A stretch of 14,756 bases of DNA from Sphingomonadaceae bacterium (GCA_019454625.1 JACFNY010000016.1:1-14756); one strand, 5' to 3'; positions 1-7,725 are shown, counted from the first letter of the stretch. Translations and numbers: made by a program. Notes: generated by a model from the sequence alone, not told the origin.

Positions 1-2
1 CC

Positions 3-464
3 GCACGGCGCGTGCGCCCGCTGCGGCTCGTCATCCTCGGCGACGGCCCGGCATCCGAGCGCGCGCGGCTGACGGCGCTTGCGGAGACGCTCGGCGTCGG
101 CGGCGACTTGTGGCTCGGCGGCTATCAGGCGAACCCGCACGCCTTCGTGGCGCGCGCGCGGCTTTCGGTGCTCTCGTCGCGCTGGGAAGGGGCCAGCAAC
201 GTGCTGATCGAGGCGCTCGCCTGCGGCACGCCGGTCGTCGCGACCGCCTGCCCCACGGGCGTTCGCGAGGTGCTGACGGAGGCCTGCGGCACGCTGGTCC
301 CGGTCGGCGACGACGCGGCGATGGCGGCGGCCATGCTGGCGCGCCTCGACGCGCCGCGCGACGCCGCGGCCTGCCGGGCCCGCGCCGCCGATTTCAGCCT
401 GCGCGCGATGACGGACGGATACGCGCGCTACCTGCACGCGATGGTTCGGGAGGCGGCGAGATGA
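3..464 (+). CDS. Glycosyltransferase family 4 (group 1), C-terminal part, truncated by window edge
   Basis: The reading frame is open from the window start to the TGA at 462-464, so this is the C-terminal half of a longer gene; the GTG at 12 is only the first in-frame start and is probably not the real one. The protein transfers a sugar from a nucleotide-sugar donor to a glycan or lipid acceptor at the inner face of the membrane. The visible part is the GT-B nucleotide-binding domain. It shows LVILGDGP near the start, the paired-glutamate EX7E motif in WEGASNVLIEA, then ALACGTPVVAT and a GVREVL segment, all typical of GT4 enzymes. Donor and acceptor cannot be read from this fragment. It overlaps the next gene by four bases (ATGA), so the two are translationally coupled and probably belong to one surface-polysaccharide or glycolipid locus continuing upstream. 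Confidence 0.85.
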   Translation, partial: ARRVRPLRLVILGDGPASERARLTALAETLGVGGDLWLGGYQANPHAFVARARLSVLSSRWEGASNVLIEALACGTPVVATACPTGVREVLTEACGTLVPVGDDAAMAAAMLARLDAPRDAAACRARAADFSLRAMTDGYARYLHAMVREAAR

Positions 465-1213
465 AGCACGAATATTCGAAACAGTTCTACACGCGCCGCG
501 CTGACCGCGCCGCACGATCGGCGCAGGCGCTGGTGCCGCTCATCGTCGACCTGCTCGGCCCGTCGTCGGTGATCGACGTCGGCTGCGGCGACGGCATCTG
601 GCTGAACGGCTTCTGCGCCGAGGGCGTTGAGACGGCGATCGGCCTCGACGGCCCGTGGGTGCCGGCGAAGAGCCTGCGTATCGACGAAGCCGCGTTCGTG
701 CGCTTCGACCTCGGCAGCGCGGCGATGCCGTTCCGGCCGCCGCTGCCGCAGGCGCGCTTCGATCTCGCCATGTCGTTCGAGCTCGCCGAGCATCTCGACG
801 AGACGCGCGCCGATGCCTTCGCCGACCTGATGGCCTCGCTGTCGGACACGCTGCTGATCTCCGCCGCCGCGCCCCATCAGGGCGGCACCGGCCATGTCAA
901 CGAGCGCTGGCCCGACTACTGGGCGGAGAAGTTCCGCGCGCGCGGCTACAAACCGTTCGACTTCCTGCGCTATGCGCTGTGGACCGACGAGCGCATCGCG
1001 CCGTGGTATCGCCAGAACCTGATCGGCTATTTCCGCGGCGAGGTGCCGGAGGCCGTGCAGCGCTTCGGCGAGGCGTCGCTGCGCGGGCTGCTGGAGCGGC
1101 CGCTGCCGCTCTGCCATCCCGGCGTCTTTTCCTACAAGCTCGGCAAGCTGCGCGGCTGGCTGACGCGTCCCCTCGCCACGGGCCTTGCCGAATACCGCCG
1201 GCGGCGCGGCTGA
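461..1213 (+). CDS. Class I SAM-dependent methyltransferase
   Basis: A 250-residue protein with the class I SAM-binding motif VIDVGCGDG at about residues 37-45. It is followed by an acidic strand-2 region (AIGLDG) and a motif-IV-like stretch (FDLAMSFELAEHL), as in small-molecule or glycan methyltransferases of the type 11/23 groups. The C-terminal part (YFRGEVPEAV onward) is not diagnostic. The ATG at 461 is chosen because it overlaps the glycosyltransferase stop as ATGA and is preceded by GGGAGG at 448-453 with a 7-nt spacer; longer frames read through the upstream gene. Coupling to a glycosyltransferase suggests, as inference, that it methylates a sugar or a glycan terminus; the substrate is unknown. 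It converges on the EamA gene with only 3 nt between the two stop codons. Confidence 0.85.
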   Translation: MKHEYSKQFYTRRADRAARSAQALVPLIVDLLGPSSVIDVGCGDGIWLNGFCAEGVETAIGLDGPWVPAKSLRIDEAAFVRFDLGSAAMPFRPPLPQARFDLAMSFELAEHLDETRADAFADLMASLSDTLLISAAAPHQGGTGHVNERWPDYWAEKFRARGYKPFDFLRYALWTDERIAPWYRQNLIGYFRGEVPEAVQRFGEASLRGLLERPLPLCHPGVFSYKLGKLRGWLTRPLATGLAEYRRRRG

Positions 1214-1216
1214 CAC

Positions 1217-2119
1217 TCAGCCCGGTTTCCGCGCCAGCAGCACCGACACGCCGATGCCGCAGAGGATGAGCGCCATGCCGGCGAAGTGACGCGGTCCGAG
1301 CGGCTCGCCGAGCAGCGACGCCGCGAGCAGCGCGCCGAACACCGGCATCAGCGTGATCGACTGGCCCGCCTTCGCCGCCCCGATCATCGCCACCGCCGCA
1401 TTGAACAGGAAATAGGCGGCGAGCGACGGGAACAGCGCCACGTACAGGAACGCCCCGACGATTTCGGGCCGCCAGTCGATCACGGACGCCTGCGGCCATT
1501 CGATTGCCGCAAGCGGCAGCATCGCGGCGACGCCGATGGCGAAGGTGACGGCGAGGAACGACAGCGGGTGCACGTCGGGACGGAGCCTGAGCAGGCTGGT
1601 GTAGACCGCCCACGCGACGACCGCCGCGAGCACCAGCGCATCACCGCGCCCGAAGTGCAGGCCGAGCACCGCGGCGAGATCGGGGAACAGCACGACACCG
1701 ACGCCGAGGGTCGAGAGCGCCACGCCCGCGACCTGCCACGCCGAGGCGCGCACCCCGAACGCCAGCGCGTCGATGACGAGCACCAGCGCCGGGATCGCCG
1801 CCTGCAACAGCAGCCCGTTGGTGGCGGTCGTATGGCGCAGCCCCGAATAGAGAAGCGCATTGAACGCGCCGACGCCGATGAGCCCCAGAACCAGCACCGG
1901 CCGCCAGTACCTGAGCAGCACCGGCCTGTCCGCCGCCACGTGCCGCAGCGCGAACGGCGCGAGCAGCAGGAACGCGCCGAGCCAGCGCACGAACGCCAGC
2001 GTGAACGGCGGAATGTCGTCCCGCACCGCACGGCCCACGATGGCGTTCCCGGCCCAGAACAGCATGACGAGCGCCAGCATCGCATACGCCCGAAGCTCTG
2101 CGCCGCGGGCGCCAGTCAT
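1217..2119 (-). CDS. EamA/DMT-family transporter
   Basis: A 300-residue, very hydrophobic inner-membrane protein of the drug/metabolite transporter superfamily. It has two EamA repeats and about ten predicted membrane segments. The first repeat begins with LALVMLFWAGNAIVGR and contains FVRWLGAFLLLAPF; the second ends with a GALLAASLLGEPLG element and LILCGIGVSVLL, both typical of the family. Members export amino acids, metabolites or toxic compounds; the substrate cannot be told from sequence. It lies 24 nt downstream of the MacB-type permease on the same strand, so it may be co-transcribed with the efflux operon. The spacer holds two near copies of a 14-nt unit containing ATGAC (see findings). 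The start at 2119 is the ATG nearest the first membrane segment; an upstream ATG at 2133 is out of frame. Confidence 0.88.
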   Translation of the reverse strand: MTGARGAELRAYAMLALVMLFWAGNAIVGRAVRDDIPPFTLAFVRWLGAFLLLAPFALRHVAADRPVLLRYWRPVLVLGLIGVGAFNALLYSGLRHTTATNGLLLQAAIPALVLVIDALAFGVRASAWQVAGVALSTLGVGVVLFPDLAAVLGLHFGRGDALVLAAVVAWAVYTSLLRLRPDVHPLSFLAVTFAIGVAAMLPLAAIEWPQASVIDWRPEIVGAFLYVALFPSLAAYFLFNAAVAMIGAAKAGQSITLMPVFGALLAASLLGEPLGPRHFAGMALILCGIGVSVLLARKPG

Positions 2120-2143
2120 CGGACGGCGGTCATCGGGCGTCCG

Positions 2144-3352
2144 TCATTCGTGGCGGAGCGCGTCGATGGGATTGAGCGAGGCCGCGCGCCGCGCCGGGAA
2201 ATAGCCGAACACCACGCCGATCGCCGCCGAGAACAGGAAGGCCAGCATGTTGATCTTCAGGTCGAAGATGAAGGGCACCTGCATCAGCGGCGCGATCGCG
2301 ATTGAGGCGAACAGCGCGATGACGAGGCCGATGAGCCCGCCGAGGCACGACAGCACCACGGCCTCGACGAGGAACTGCATCAGCACCTCGCGCGCCACCG
2401 CGCCGATGGCGAGGCGGATGCCGATCTCGCGCGTGCGCTCCGTCACCGACACCAGCATGATGTTCATGATGCCGATGCCGCCGACGAGCAGCGAGATCGC
2501 GGCGACCGCGCCGACGATCTGGGTGAGGATCGTGGTGGTGCCGGTCAGCGTGTCCGAGATCTGCTTGGTGTCGAAGACGTTGAAGTTGTCGCTGTCCCCC
2601 GGCTTGATCTTGCGCCGCTCGCGCATCAGCGCTTCGAGCGAGGCCTGCACGGTGGAGGTCTCGTAGGCGTCGTCCACCGCGACCATGATCTGGCTGATGT
2701 CGCGGTCGCCGGTGAAGCGCCGCTGCACGAACTTGATCGGCATGACGACGACATCGTCCTGGTCCTGCCCGAAGCCGCCCTGCCCGCGCGTCCCGAGCAC
2801 GCCGATGACCTGACAGGACACGCCCTTGATGCGGAAACGCTGGCCGAGCGGGTCGGCCTGCCGGAACAGGTTGTTCTTCAGCGTGTTGCCGATGATGCAG
2901 ACCGGCTTTCCGGCCTGCTCCTCTTCCGGCATGAACAGGCGGCCGCTGTTCAGCGGCCACTGCTGCGCCTCGAAATAGGACGCCGTGGTGCCGTTGACCG
3001 TGGTGTTCCAGTTGTTGCCTTCGTAGATCGCGGTTCCCGACGACTGCGCCATCGGCGCCACGGCGCGCACGCCGGTGAGCTGGCTGGCGATGGCGGTGAC
3101 GTCCTCGGGCTTGAAATCCGGCGGACGCGGGCCGCCGCCGCCGCGCCCGAAGCCCTGCCCGGGACGAAGCTGGAGGATGTTGGCGCCGAGGCTGGCGATC
3201 TGCTCGCGCACGGCGGCGGTCGCGCCGTTGCCGAGCGTCGTCATGGTGACGACGGCGGCGACGCCGATGATGATGCCGAGCGTGGTGAGGAACGAGCGCA
3301 GCTTGTGGCGCATGATGGCGCGGAAGGCGAGCGTGACGGTTGTGCCGAGCAT
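2144..3352 (-). CDS. MacB-type ABC transporter permease (periplasmic core and FtsX-like domain)
   Basis: A 402-residue permease of the MacB/LolCE/FtsX superfamily. It has one N-terminal membrane helix (about residues 20-40, following RAIMRHKLRSFLTTLG), a large periplasmic domain, and three C-terminal helices. The strongly conserved GGIGIMNIMLVSV and ERTREIGIRLAIGA elements mark the FtsX domain, and the protein ends near LNPIDALRHE. In MacB the permease and ATPase are fused; here they are separate genes, an arrangement common in alphaproteobacteria. The periplasmic domain has a Gly/Pro-rich stretch at about residues 64-80 (GQGFGRGGGG) and another at GTRGQGGFG, probably flexible loops. This class works by mechanotransmission, with the periplasmic domain squeezing substrate through the adaptor and the outer-membrane channel. 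The ATG at 3352 is 3 nt after the ATPase stop, so the two are coupled. Confidence 0.93.
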   Translation of the reverse strand: MLGTTVTLAFRAIMRHKLRSFLTTLGIIIGVAAVVTMTTLGNGATAAVREQIASLGANILQLRPGQGFGRGGGGPRPPDFKPEDVTAIASQLTGVRAVAPMAQSSGTAIYEGNNWNTTVNGTTASYFEAQQWPLNSGRLFMPEEEQAGKPVCIIGNTLKNNLFRQADPLGQRFRIKGVSCQVIGVLGTRGQGGFGQDQDDVVVMPIKFVQRRFTGDRDISQIMVAVDDAYETSTVQASLEALMRERRKIKPGDSDNFNVFDTKQISDTLTGTTTILTQIVGAVAAISLLVGGIGIMNIMLVSVTERTREIGIRLAIGAVAREVLMQFLVEAVVLSCLGGLIGLVIALFASIAIAPLMQVPFIFDLKINMLAFLFSAAIGVVFGYFPARRAASLNPIDALRHE

Positions 3353-3355
3353 CGG

Positions 3356-4060
3356 TTACGCCCCCGCCTTTCCGGTATTCTCGATGCGCTCGACGAGGCC
3401 GTCGCGGAAGTGCACGATGGTGCGCGCGTAGGCCGCCATGTCGGGCTCGTGCGTCACCATCAGCACGGTGATGCCGCTGCGGTTGAGATCGGTGAGCAGC
3501 TCCATGATCTCGAACGAGCGCTCGGTATCGAGGTTGCCGGTCGGCTCGTCGGCAAGCAGCACGTCCGGGTTCGTCACGATCGCGCGCGCGATGGCGACGC
3601 GCTGCTGCTGGCCGCCGGAAAGCTCGGCGGGCGTATGGTCCCACCACTCCTTGAGCCCGACCTTGTCGAGCGCCGCCATGCCGTGCTCGTAACGCGTGCG
3701 CCGGTCCTCGCCGCGGTAAAGCAGCGGCAGCTCGACGTTTTCGAGCGCGGTGGTGCGCGAGAGCAGGTTGAAGCCCTGGAACACGAAGCCGAGATAGCGG
3801 CGGCGCAGCAGCGCGCGCTGGTCGCGGTCCAGCGTTTCCACGTGATGGCCGTGGAACAGATATTCGCCGCGCGTCGGCACGTCGAGGCAGCCGAGGATGT
3901 TCATCGCCGTCGACTTGCCCGATCCCGACGGGCCCATCACCGCCACGAAATCGCCGCGTGCGATGTCGAGGTCGACGCCTTTCAGAGCCTGGAAGGCCGT
4001 CGCGCCGGTGCCGTAGGTCTTGGTGATCCCGCGCAGGCGGATGATGGGATCATCGGCCAT
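3356..4060 (-). CDS. MacB-type ABC transporter ATP-binding protein
   Basis: The 234-residue ATPase subunit that powers the neighbouring permease. All nucleotide-binding motifs are intact: Walker A GPSGSGKST (about 43-51), Q-loop FVFQGFN, ABC signature LSGGQQQRV (about 147-155), Walker B VLLADEP (about 167-173) and the switch histidine in MVTHE (about 204). The MNILGCLD after Walker A and DEPTGNLD after Walker B are typical of the LolD/MacB/FtsE-type subfamily. The frame stays open upstream to an alternative start at 4093, but the ATG at 4060 (MADDPIIRL) is preferred because the extra residues are basic, unconserved and encoded inside the adaptor gene. With this start the gene overlaps the adaptor by 11 nt. 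Confidence 0.94.
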   Translation of the reverse strand: MADDPIIRLRGITKTYGTGATAFQALKGVDLDIARGDFVAVMGPSGSGKSTAMNILGCLDVPTRGEYLFHGHHVETLDRDQRALLRRRYLGFVFQGFNLLSRTTALENVELPLLYRGEDRRTRYEHGMAALDKVGLKEWWDHTPAELSGGQQQRVAIARAIVTNPDVLLADEPTGNLDTERSFEIMELLTDLNRSGITVLMVTHEPDMAAYARTIVHFRDGLVERIENTGKAGA

Positions 4061-5456
4061 TGCCGGCCTTTTCCGCCGAGCGCTGGCCCCCACCTGAATT
4101 GCCGCCCGAATTGCCGCCCGACCGCGCCCCGCGCTGCTGCGGCGCCTGCTGCCCGGCGACGAGCTGGCCGACGATGACCCTCATGCCGTCCTTGATGTCG
4201 CCGCTCTGGATCGCGGTGTTGGTGCCGTCGCTGTCGCCGACGACCACTTCGACCGCCTTCGGCGTGCCGTCCGCGCCGACGACGTACAGCGTCTGCGTGC
4301 TGCCCGCGCCGAAGCCCACCGACTTCTGCGCGGTGTTGCCGCGCCGCGGGCGCATGACGAGCTGGCTGGTGATGCCGCCGCCCTGCGCGGCGCCCGACTG
4401 CGTCGACGGATTGAAGCGAAGCGCGGCGTTCGGCACCAGCAGCACGTTTTCCACGCGGCTCGCGACGATGTCCGCGGTCGCGGTCATGCCCGGGCGCAGC
4501 GTCTCGTCGCGGTTGTCGACGTTCAGCACCGCCGTGTAGGCGACGACCGTGGCCGTGCTGCTCGACGTCGAGGACGACGAGCTGCCCGAACTCGCGTTGG
4601 AACCGACGTTGACGCGCGTGACCTTCGCCGGAAAGCTGCGGCCGGGGAAGGCGTCGACGCTGAACGTCGCCGCTTGGCCGTCCTTCACCTGTCCGACGTC
4701 CGCCTCGTCGACGGAGACCTCGACCTCCATCTGCTTCAGATCCTCGGCGATGGTGAACAGCACCGGCGCGTTGAGCGAGGCGGCGACGGTCTGGCCGGGC
4801 TCGATGTCGCGCGAGAGCACGACGCCGGTGACCGGGGAGACGATGCGCGCCTTCGACAGGTTGGTTTCCGCCGACGAAAGCTGCGCGCGCGCGACGAGAA
4901 GCTGCGCCTCCGCCGAGCGCAGGCCCGCGACGGCCTGACTGTAGCTCGCGCGCGCGCTGTCCAGCTCGGTCTTCGACGGCACGCGGCCGCCGGACAGGCG
5001 GGAAACCTCTTCCTGCCGGTCGAGCGTCGCCTTCGCGAACGCCGCGCTCGCCTTAGCCTGCGCGATACCGGCCTCGGCGGACGCGACCTGCGCGCGCGCC
5101 TGCGCCACCGAGTCCTTGAGCCGCGAGGTGTCGAGTTCGGCAAGCTGCTGGCCGCGCGTCACGGGATCGTTCACGTCGACGAACACCTTGGTGATGAGGC
5201 CGGACTGCTCGGAGCCGACATCGACCTGGTTGATCGGCTTCAGGTTGCCGGTCGCCGACACGGTGACGGTGAGGTCGCCGCGCTGCACGGGCCGCGTGTC
5301 GTATTGCGGCGCGTCGTCGGCGAGCAGGCTGCGGACGACGATGACGATGACGACCGCCGCCACGGCGAGCGCGGCATAGATCGCCCATTTGCGCCACGGC
5401 TTTTCCGGCTGCGCGCCGAGGAAGTCATCGAGCGTCTGGGGGGTCGTGTCGTTCAT
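4050..5456 (-). CDS. MacA-type periplasmic adaptor subunit (HlyD/RND family)
   Basis: A 468-residue membrane-fusion protein linking the inner-membrane ABC transporter to the outer-membrane channel. An N-terminal anchor helix (about 24-45) follows a cytoplasmic tail. The periplasmic part has a lipoyl half-motif (GNLKPINQVDVGSEQSG), an alpha-hairpin at about 111-205, the second lipoyl half (ARIVSPVTGVVLSRDIEPGQ), then beta-barrel and membrane-proximal domains. Two features are unusual. A Ser/Thr-rich run at about 286-302 lies within the barrel region. A Gly/Asn/Ser-rich tail (about 446-457) includes a GGNS duplication encoded by two 12-bp direct repeats at 4096-4119. The ATG at 5456 is preferred over the one at 5468 because it overlaps the upstream stop as ATGA. 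The substrate is unknown; macrolides, lipopeptides and siderophores are precedents in the MacAB family. Confidence 0.93.
   Translation of the reverse strand: MNDTTPQTLDDFLGAQPEKPWRKWAIYAALAVAAVVIVIVVRSLLADDAPQYDTRPVQRGDLTVTVSATGNLKPINQVDVGSEQSGLITKVFVDVNDPVTRGQQLAELDTSRLKDSVAQARAQVASAEAGIAQAKASAAFAKATLDRQEEVSRLSGGRVPSKTELDSARASYSQAVAGLRSAEAQLLVARAQLSSAETNLSKARIVSPVTGVVLSRDIEPGQTVAASLNAPVLFTIAEDLKQMEVEVSVDEADVGQVKDGQAATFSVDAFPGRSFPAKVTRVNVGSNASSGSSSSSTSSSTATVVAYTAVLNVDNRDETLRPGMTATADIVASRVENVLLVPNAALRFNPSTQSGAAQGGGITSQLVMRPRRGNTAQKSVGFGAGSTQTLYVVGADGTPKAVEVVVGDSDGTNTAIQSGDIKDGMRVIVGQLVAGQQAPQQRGARSGGNSGGNSGGGQRSAEKAGNGR
4096..4119. repeat. Two perfect 12-bp direct repeats in the adaptor 3' end
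   Basis: GAATTGCCGCCC occurs twice in tandem, at 4096-4107 and 4108-4119. Read on the minus strand the copies encode the duplicated GGNS units of the adaptor's C-terminal tail. The repeat is in frame, so slippage would change the tail length by four residues without breaking the gene. Confidence 0.85.
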
Positions 5457-6853
5457 TCGGGCTGCCATCCGTCAATCGTGTTCATTGTCTGCCATCCGCC
5501 GCCGAGCGCGCTGTAGAGCTGCGCCGCCGCGAGCACCTCGTCGCCCTCGGCCTCGGCAAGGCCCTGCCGCGCCGACAGCAGCGACTGCTCGGCGCTGAGC
5601 AGCGTCTGGAAATCGGTGAGACCGGCCTGATACTGGCTGCGCGCGAGGATCGCGCTGTTGTTCGCCGCGTCGTAGGCCTCGGTGTACTGCACCTGCCGCT
5701 CGCGCGCAGCGCGCAGCGCGACGAGCGCGTTCTCGACGTCCTCGAGCGCGCCGAGCACCGACGCCTTGTAGGCCGCGAACGCGCCTTCCGCCGCCGCTTC
5801 CTGCGCGCGGACGCGCGAAGCGGTGGCGCCGCCGTCGAAGATGAGCTGGCCGATCGAGGCGAACAGGCCGCCGGTGATGACATCGCCGAGACCGCCGAGC
5901 GACAGCGCGCTGGTGCCGACGTTGCCGCTGATCCTGAGCGACGGGTAGAGCGCCGATTCCGCGACGCCGATGCGCGCCGTCGCCGCCGCGAGCGCGCGCT
6001 CGGCCTGCCGCACGTCCGGCCGCTGGCGGAGCGTATCGGCCGGGATTCCGGCGGTGATCGCGTCGGGCGCATCCGGGATCGGCGCGGCGGCCTCCAGCGC
6101 GCGTGTCGCCTCGCCCGGCGCGTCGCCGGTCAGCACGGCGATGCGGTTGAGCGCGCCCGCGAGGCTCTGCTCGATGGAGGGGATCGAAGCGCGGTTCTGC
6201 GCGCGCTGCGCGCGTGCCTGCTCCTCGTCGAGCGAGGAGACGAGCCCGGCCTGCACGCGCCAGCGCGCAATATCGTAGTTTTCCTCCACGGTCGCCAGCG
6301 TTTCGCGCGCGATACGCAGGCGCTCCTGCGCCAGCCGCACACTCACGTAGTTGCTGACCGTTTCCGCGACGATCGCCGCACGCACGTTGGCAAGGCTGTA
6401 GCCCGCCGCCTGAAGATCGGCGTGCGAGGCCTCCACCGAACGGCGGATGCCGCCGAACAGGTCCAGTTCCCACGACGCATCGGCGCCGAGCGAATAGCTG
6501 CTGCTGTCGGGCGAGCCTTCGCGGAAATTGCGCCCGCCGCTGCCCGAGGCGCTGACCGAGGGCAGGAAATCCGCCTGCGACTGCCGGAGCGATTCCCGCG
6601 CCTGCCGCAGCCGCGACACCGCCTGCGCGATGTCGAGATTGTTCTCGACCGCGCGCGCAACGAGGCCGTCGAGCACCGGGTCGTTGTAGACGCGCCACCA
6701 TTCGGCGAGCGCGGCGTCGCCCTCGGGCGCGGCGCTGCCGTCGCTCCACGCGGCGGGCACGCCGAGCGCGGCAGGCGCGGGCGCACGATAGTCCGGGCCG
6801 GCCGCGCACGCGGCGAGCGCCAGCCCGGAAAGGAGGGGAAACAGCTTCTTCAC
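5453..6853 (-). CDS. Outer-membrane efflux lipoprotein, OprM/NodT type (TolC-like channel)
   Basis: A 466-residue outer-membrane factor, the exit duct of the tripartite pump encoded with the three genes downstream. The N terminus is a lipoprotein signal peptide with basic residues, a hydrophobic core and lipobox LAAC, the acylated Cys being residue 16. The mature start (AGPDYRAPA) is typical of the NodT subfamily. Two outer-membrane-efflux repeats follow, with the usual NNLDIAQAVSRLRQAR helix in the first and RPDVRQAERALAAATARIGVAESALYPS-like elements (quoted here only in part: RPDVRQAERALAAATARIG) in the second. The frame is open back to 7150, but the GTG at 6853 is chosen because it begins the signal peptide and has AAAAGG at 6864-6859 with a 5-nt spacer. 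A GTG at 6859 overlaps that site and is unlikely. It is the first gene of the efflux operon. Confidence 0.92.
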   Translation of the reverse strand: MKKLFPLLSGLALAACAAGPDYRAPAPAALGVPAAWSDGSAAPEGDAALAEWWRVYNDPVLDGLVARAVENNLDIAQAVSRLRQARESLRQSQADFLPSVSASGSGGRNFREGSPDSSSYSLGADASWELDLFGGIRRSVEASHADLQAAGYSLANVRAAIVAETVSNYVSVRLAQERLRIARETLATVEENYDIARWRVQAGLVSSLDEEQARAQRAQNRASIPSIEQSLAGALNRIAVLTGDAPGEATRALEAAAPIPDAPDAITAGIPADTLRQRPDVRQAERALAAATARIGVAESALYPSLRISGNVGTSALSLGGLGDVITGGLFASIGQLIFDGGATASRVRAQEAAAEGAFAAYKASVLGALEDVENALVALRAARERQVQYTEAYDAANNSAILARSQYQAGLTDFQTLLSAEQSLLSARQGLAEAEGDEVLAAAQLYSALGGGWQTMNTIDGWQPE

Positions 6854-6984
6854 GCGCACCTTTTGTCGAAATCCAGCGGCCACGGAACGTCGCCACAAAC
6901 GCCATACGTGCGACGTACAGGTTATTCCCTGCATTCCGGATGAATATATTGAAGAAAATTTCGCGCGGGGCCCGATCGGCGCGC
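6854..6984 (-). promoter_or_regulatory. Intergenic region upstream of the efflux operon, with dyad repeats
   Basis: This 131-nt gap separates plsC from the efflux operon. It holds an AT-rich patch around 6940-6960, a 13-bp dyad TACGTGCGACGTA at 6905-6917, and a longer inverted pair ACGTCGC (6887-6893) and GCGACGT (6910-6916). The dyads sit 50-65 nt upstream of the GTG start, a plausible place for an operator, but no confident -35/-10 pair was found. That it carries the operon promoter is inferred from position. Confidence 0.35.
6951..6984 (-). terminator. Possible intrinsic terminator after plsC
   Basis: Immediately after the plsC stop the minus strand reads GCGCG-CC-GATC-GG, a short bulge, then CGCGC, followed by AAATTTTCTTC. 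The GC stem and following T-rich stretch resemble a rho-independent terminator, although the stem is interrupted and the T-tract imperfect. Confidence 0.35.
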
Positions 6985-7725
6985 TCACGGTCGGTAGTGA
7001 CGGAGCATGACGTCGCGGCAATGCTCGGCGAGCGCCTTGCGCGTGTCGAACGCGGTAGGCGCGACGGGCTCGTGGAAATGGAGGACGACACCGGCACGCT
7101 GACGCGCGAGCGCGAGCGCGTTCGGCAGCATGTCCTCGTCGCCGATCCATGCGATCGCGTCGAGCGCCGCCGGGTCGAGCGGCCCGCCGCCGGGCGCCGT
7201 GTAGCGGATGGTGACGGGCTGCACGGCCGCCGCGGCGTCGGCGGCCGCGAACAGGCTGCTGCGGAACGGCAGCAGGCCGCGGCCGTCCGACGTGGTGCCT
7301 TCCGGGAACATCAGCACGCGCCGCCCCGCGATCAGCCGCTGCCGGATCGCCTCCATCTGGCTCCCGGCCCGCGAACGCCGCTCACGCTCCACGAAGATGG
7401 TACCGGTGCGCCCGGCGAGCGCGCCGATACCTGGGTAGGCGGCGACATCCGCCTTCGCGACGAAATCCGTGTCCACCACCGCCGCGACGCTGACGATGTC
7501 CGCCCAGCTGATGTGGTTGGCGACGAACATGGTGCCCGCCGCGCCCGGCGTTCCAAACACCTGCGGGCGGAGGCCGAAGCCCGCCGCGATGGTGCGGTGG
7601 AAGCGGCGCTCCAGCGCCTTCGCTGGCACGCTCTTCGGGCTCATCAGCAGCCAGGGCGGGACCAGCATGGCGGCGCTCGCAAGGCCGAGCGCGGCGCGCG
7701 AGCGTCCGAACGGGCGGTGGCTCAT
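6985..7725 (-). CDS. plsC: 1-acyl-sn-glycerol-3-phosphate acyltransferase family protein (PlsC-like)
   Basis: A 246-residue acyltransferase. PlsC enzymes transfer an acyl chain to the sn-2 position of lysophosphatidic acid to make phosphatidic acid. The catalytic HX4D motif is present as NHISWAD (His71, Asp76). Block II appears as GTIFVERERR (about 108-117), and the substrate-binding block III as FPEGTTSDGR (about 140-149). A hydrophobic segment near residues 11-29 probably associates with the inner membrane. The ATG at 7725 overlaps the stop of the preceding synthase gene as ATGA, which fixes the start. The related OlsA acyltransferases, which make ornithine lipid, share these motifs, so the acceptor is not certain. 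The pairing with a cyclopropane synthase suggests membrane-lipid remodelling rather than the sole housekeeping PlsC. Confidence 0.9.
   Translation of the reverse strand: MSHRPFGRSRAALGLASAAMLVPPWLLMSPKSVPAKALERRFHRTIAAGFGLRPQVFGTPGAAGTMFVANHISWADIVSVAAVVDTDFVAKADVAAYPGIGALAGRTGTIFVERERRSRAGSQMEAIRQRLIAGRRVLMFPEGTTSDGRGLLPFRSSLFAAADAAAAVQPVTIRYTAPGGGPLDPAALDAIAWIGDEDMLPNALALARQRAGVVLHFHEPVAPTAFDTRKALAEHCRDVMLRHYRP

Noticed and set aside
1286..2305. A 339-codon plus-strand frame opposite the EamA transporter
   Set aside because: It is almost entirely Arg/Glu/His/Gln, the typical antisense image of a hydrophobic GC-rich membrane protein.
2130..3647. A 505-codon minus-strand frame overlapping the permease and ATPase genes
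   Set aside because: It shares the strand but is out of frame with both; the composition is Arg/His/Ala-rich and no motif is recognisable.
5330..5352. A GACGACGATGAC-like low-complexity run that looks like a microsatellite
   Set aside because: On the minus strand it encodes the Val/Ile-rich membrane anchor of the adaptor, which explains the repetition.
6854..7150. An N-terminal extension of the efflux lipoprotein frame back to 7150
   Set aside because: It would put about 100 residues before a clear lipoprotein signal peptide and read through the end of plsC. The GTG at 6853 has its own ribosome-binding site.
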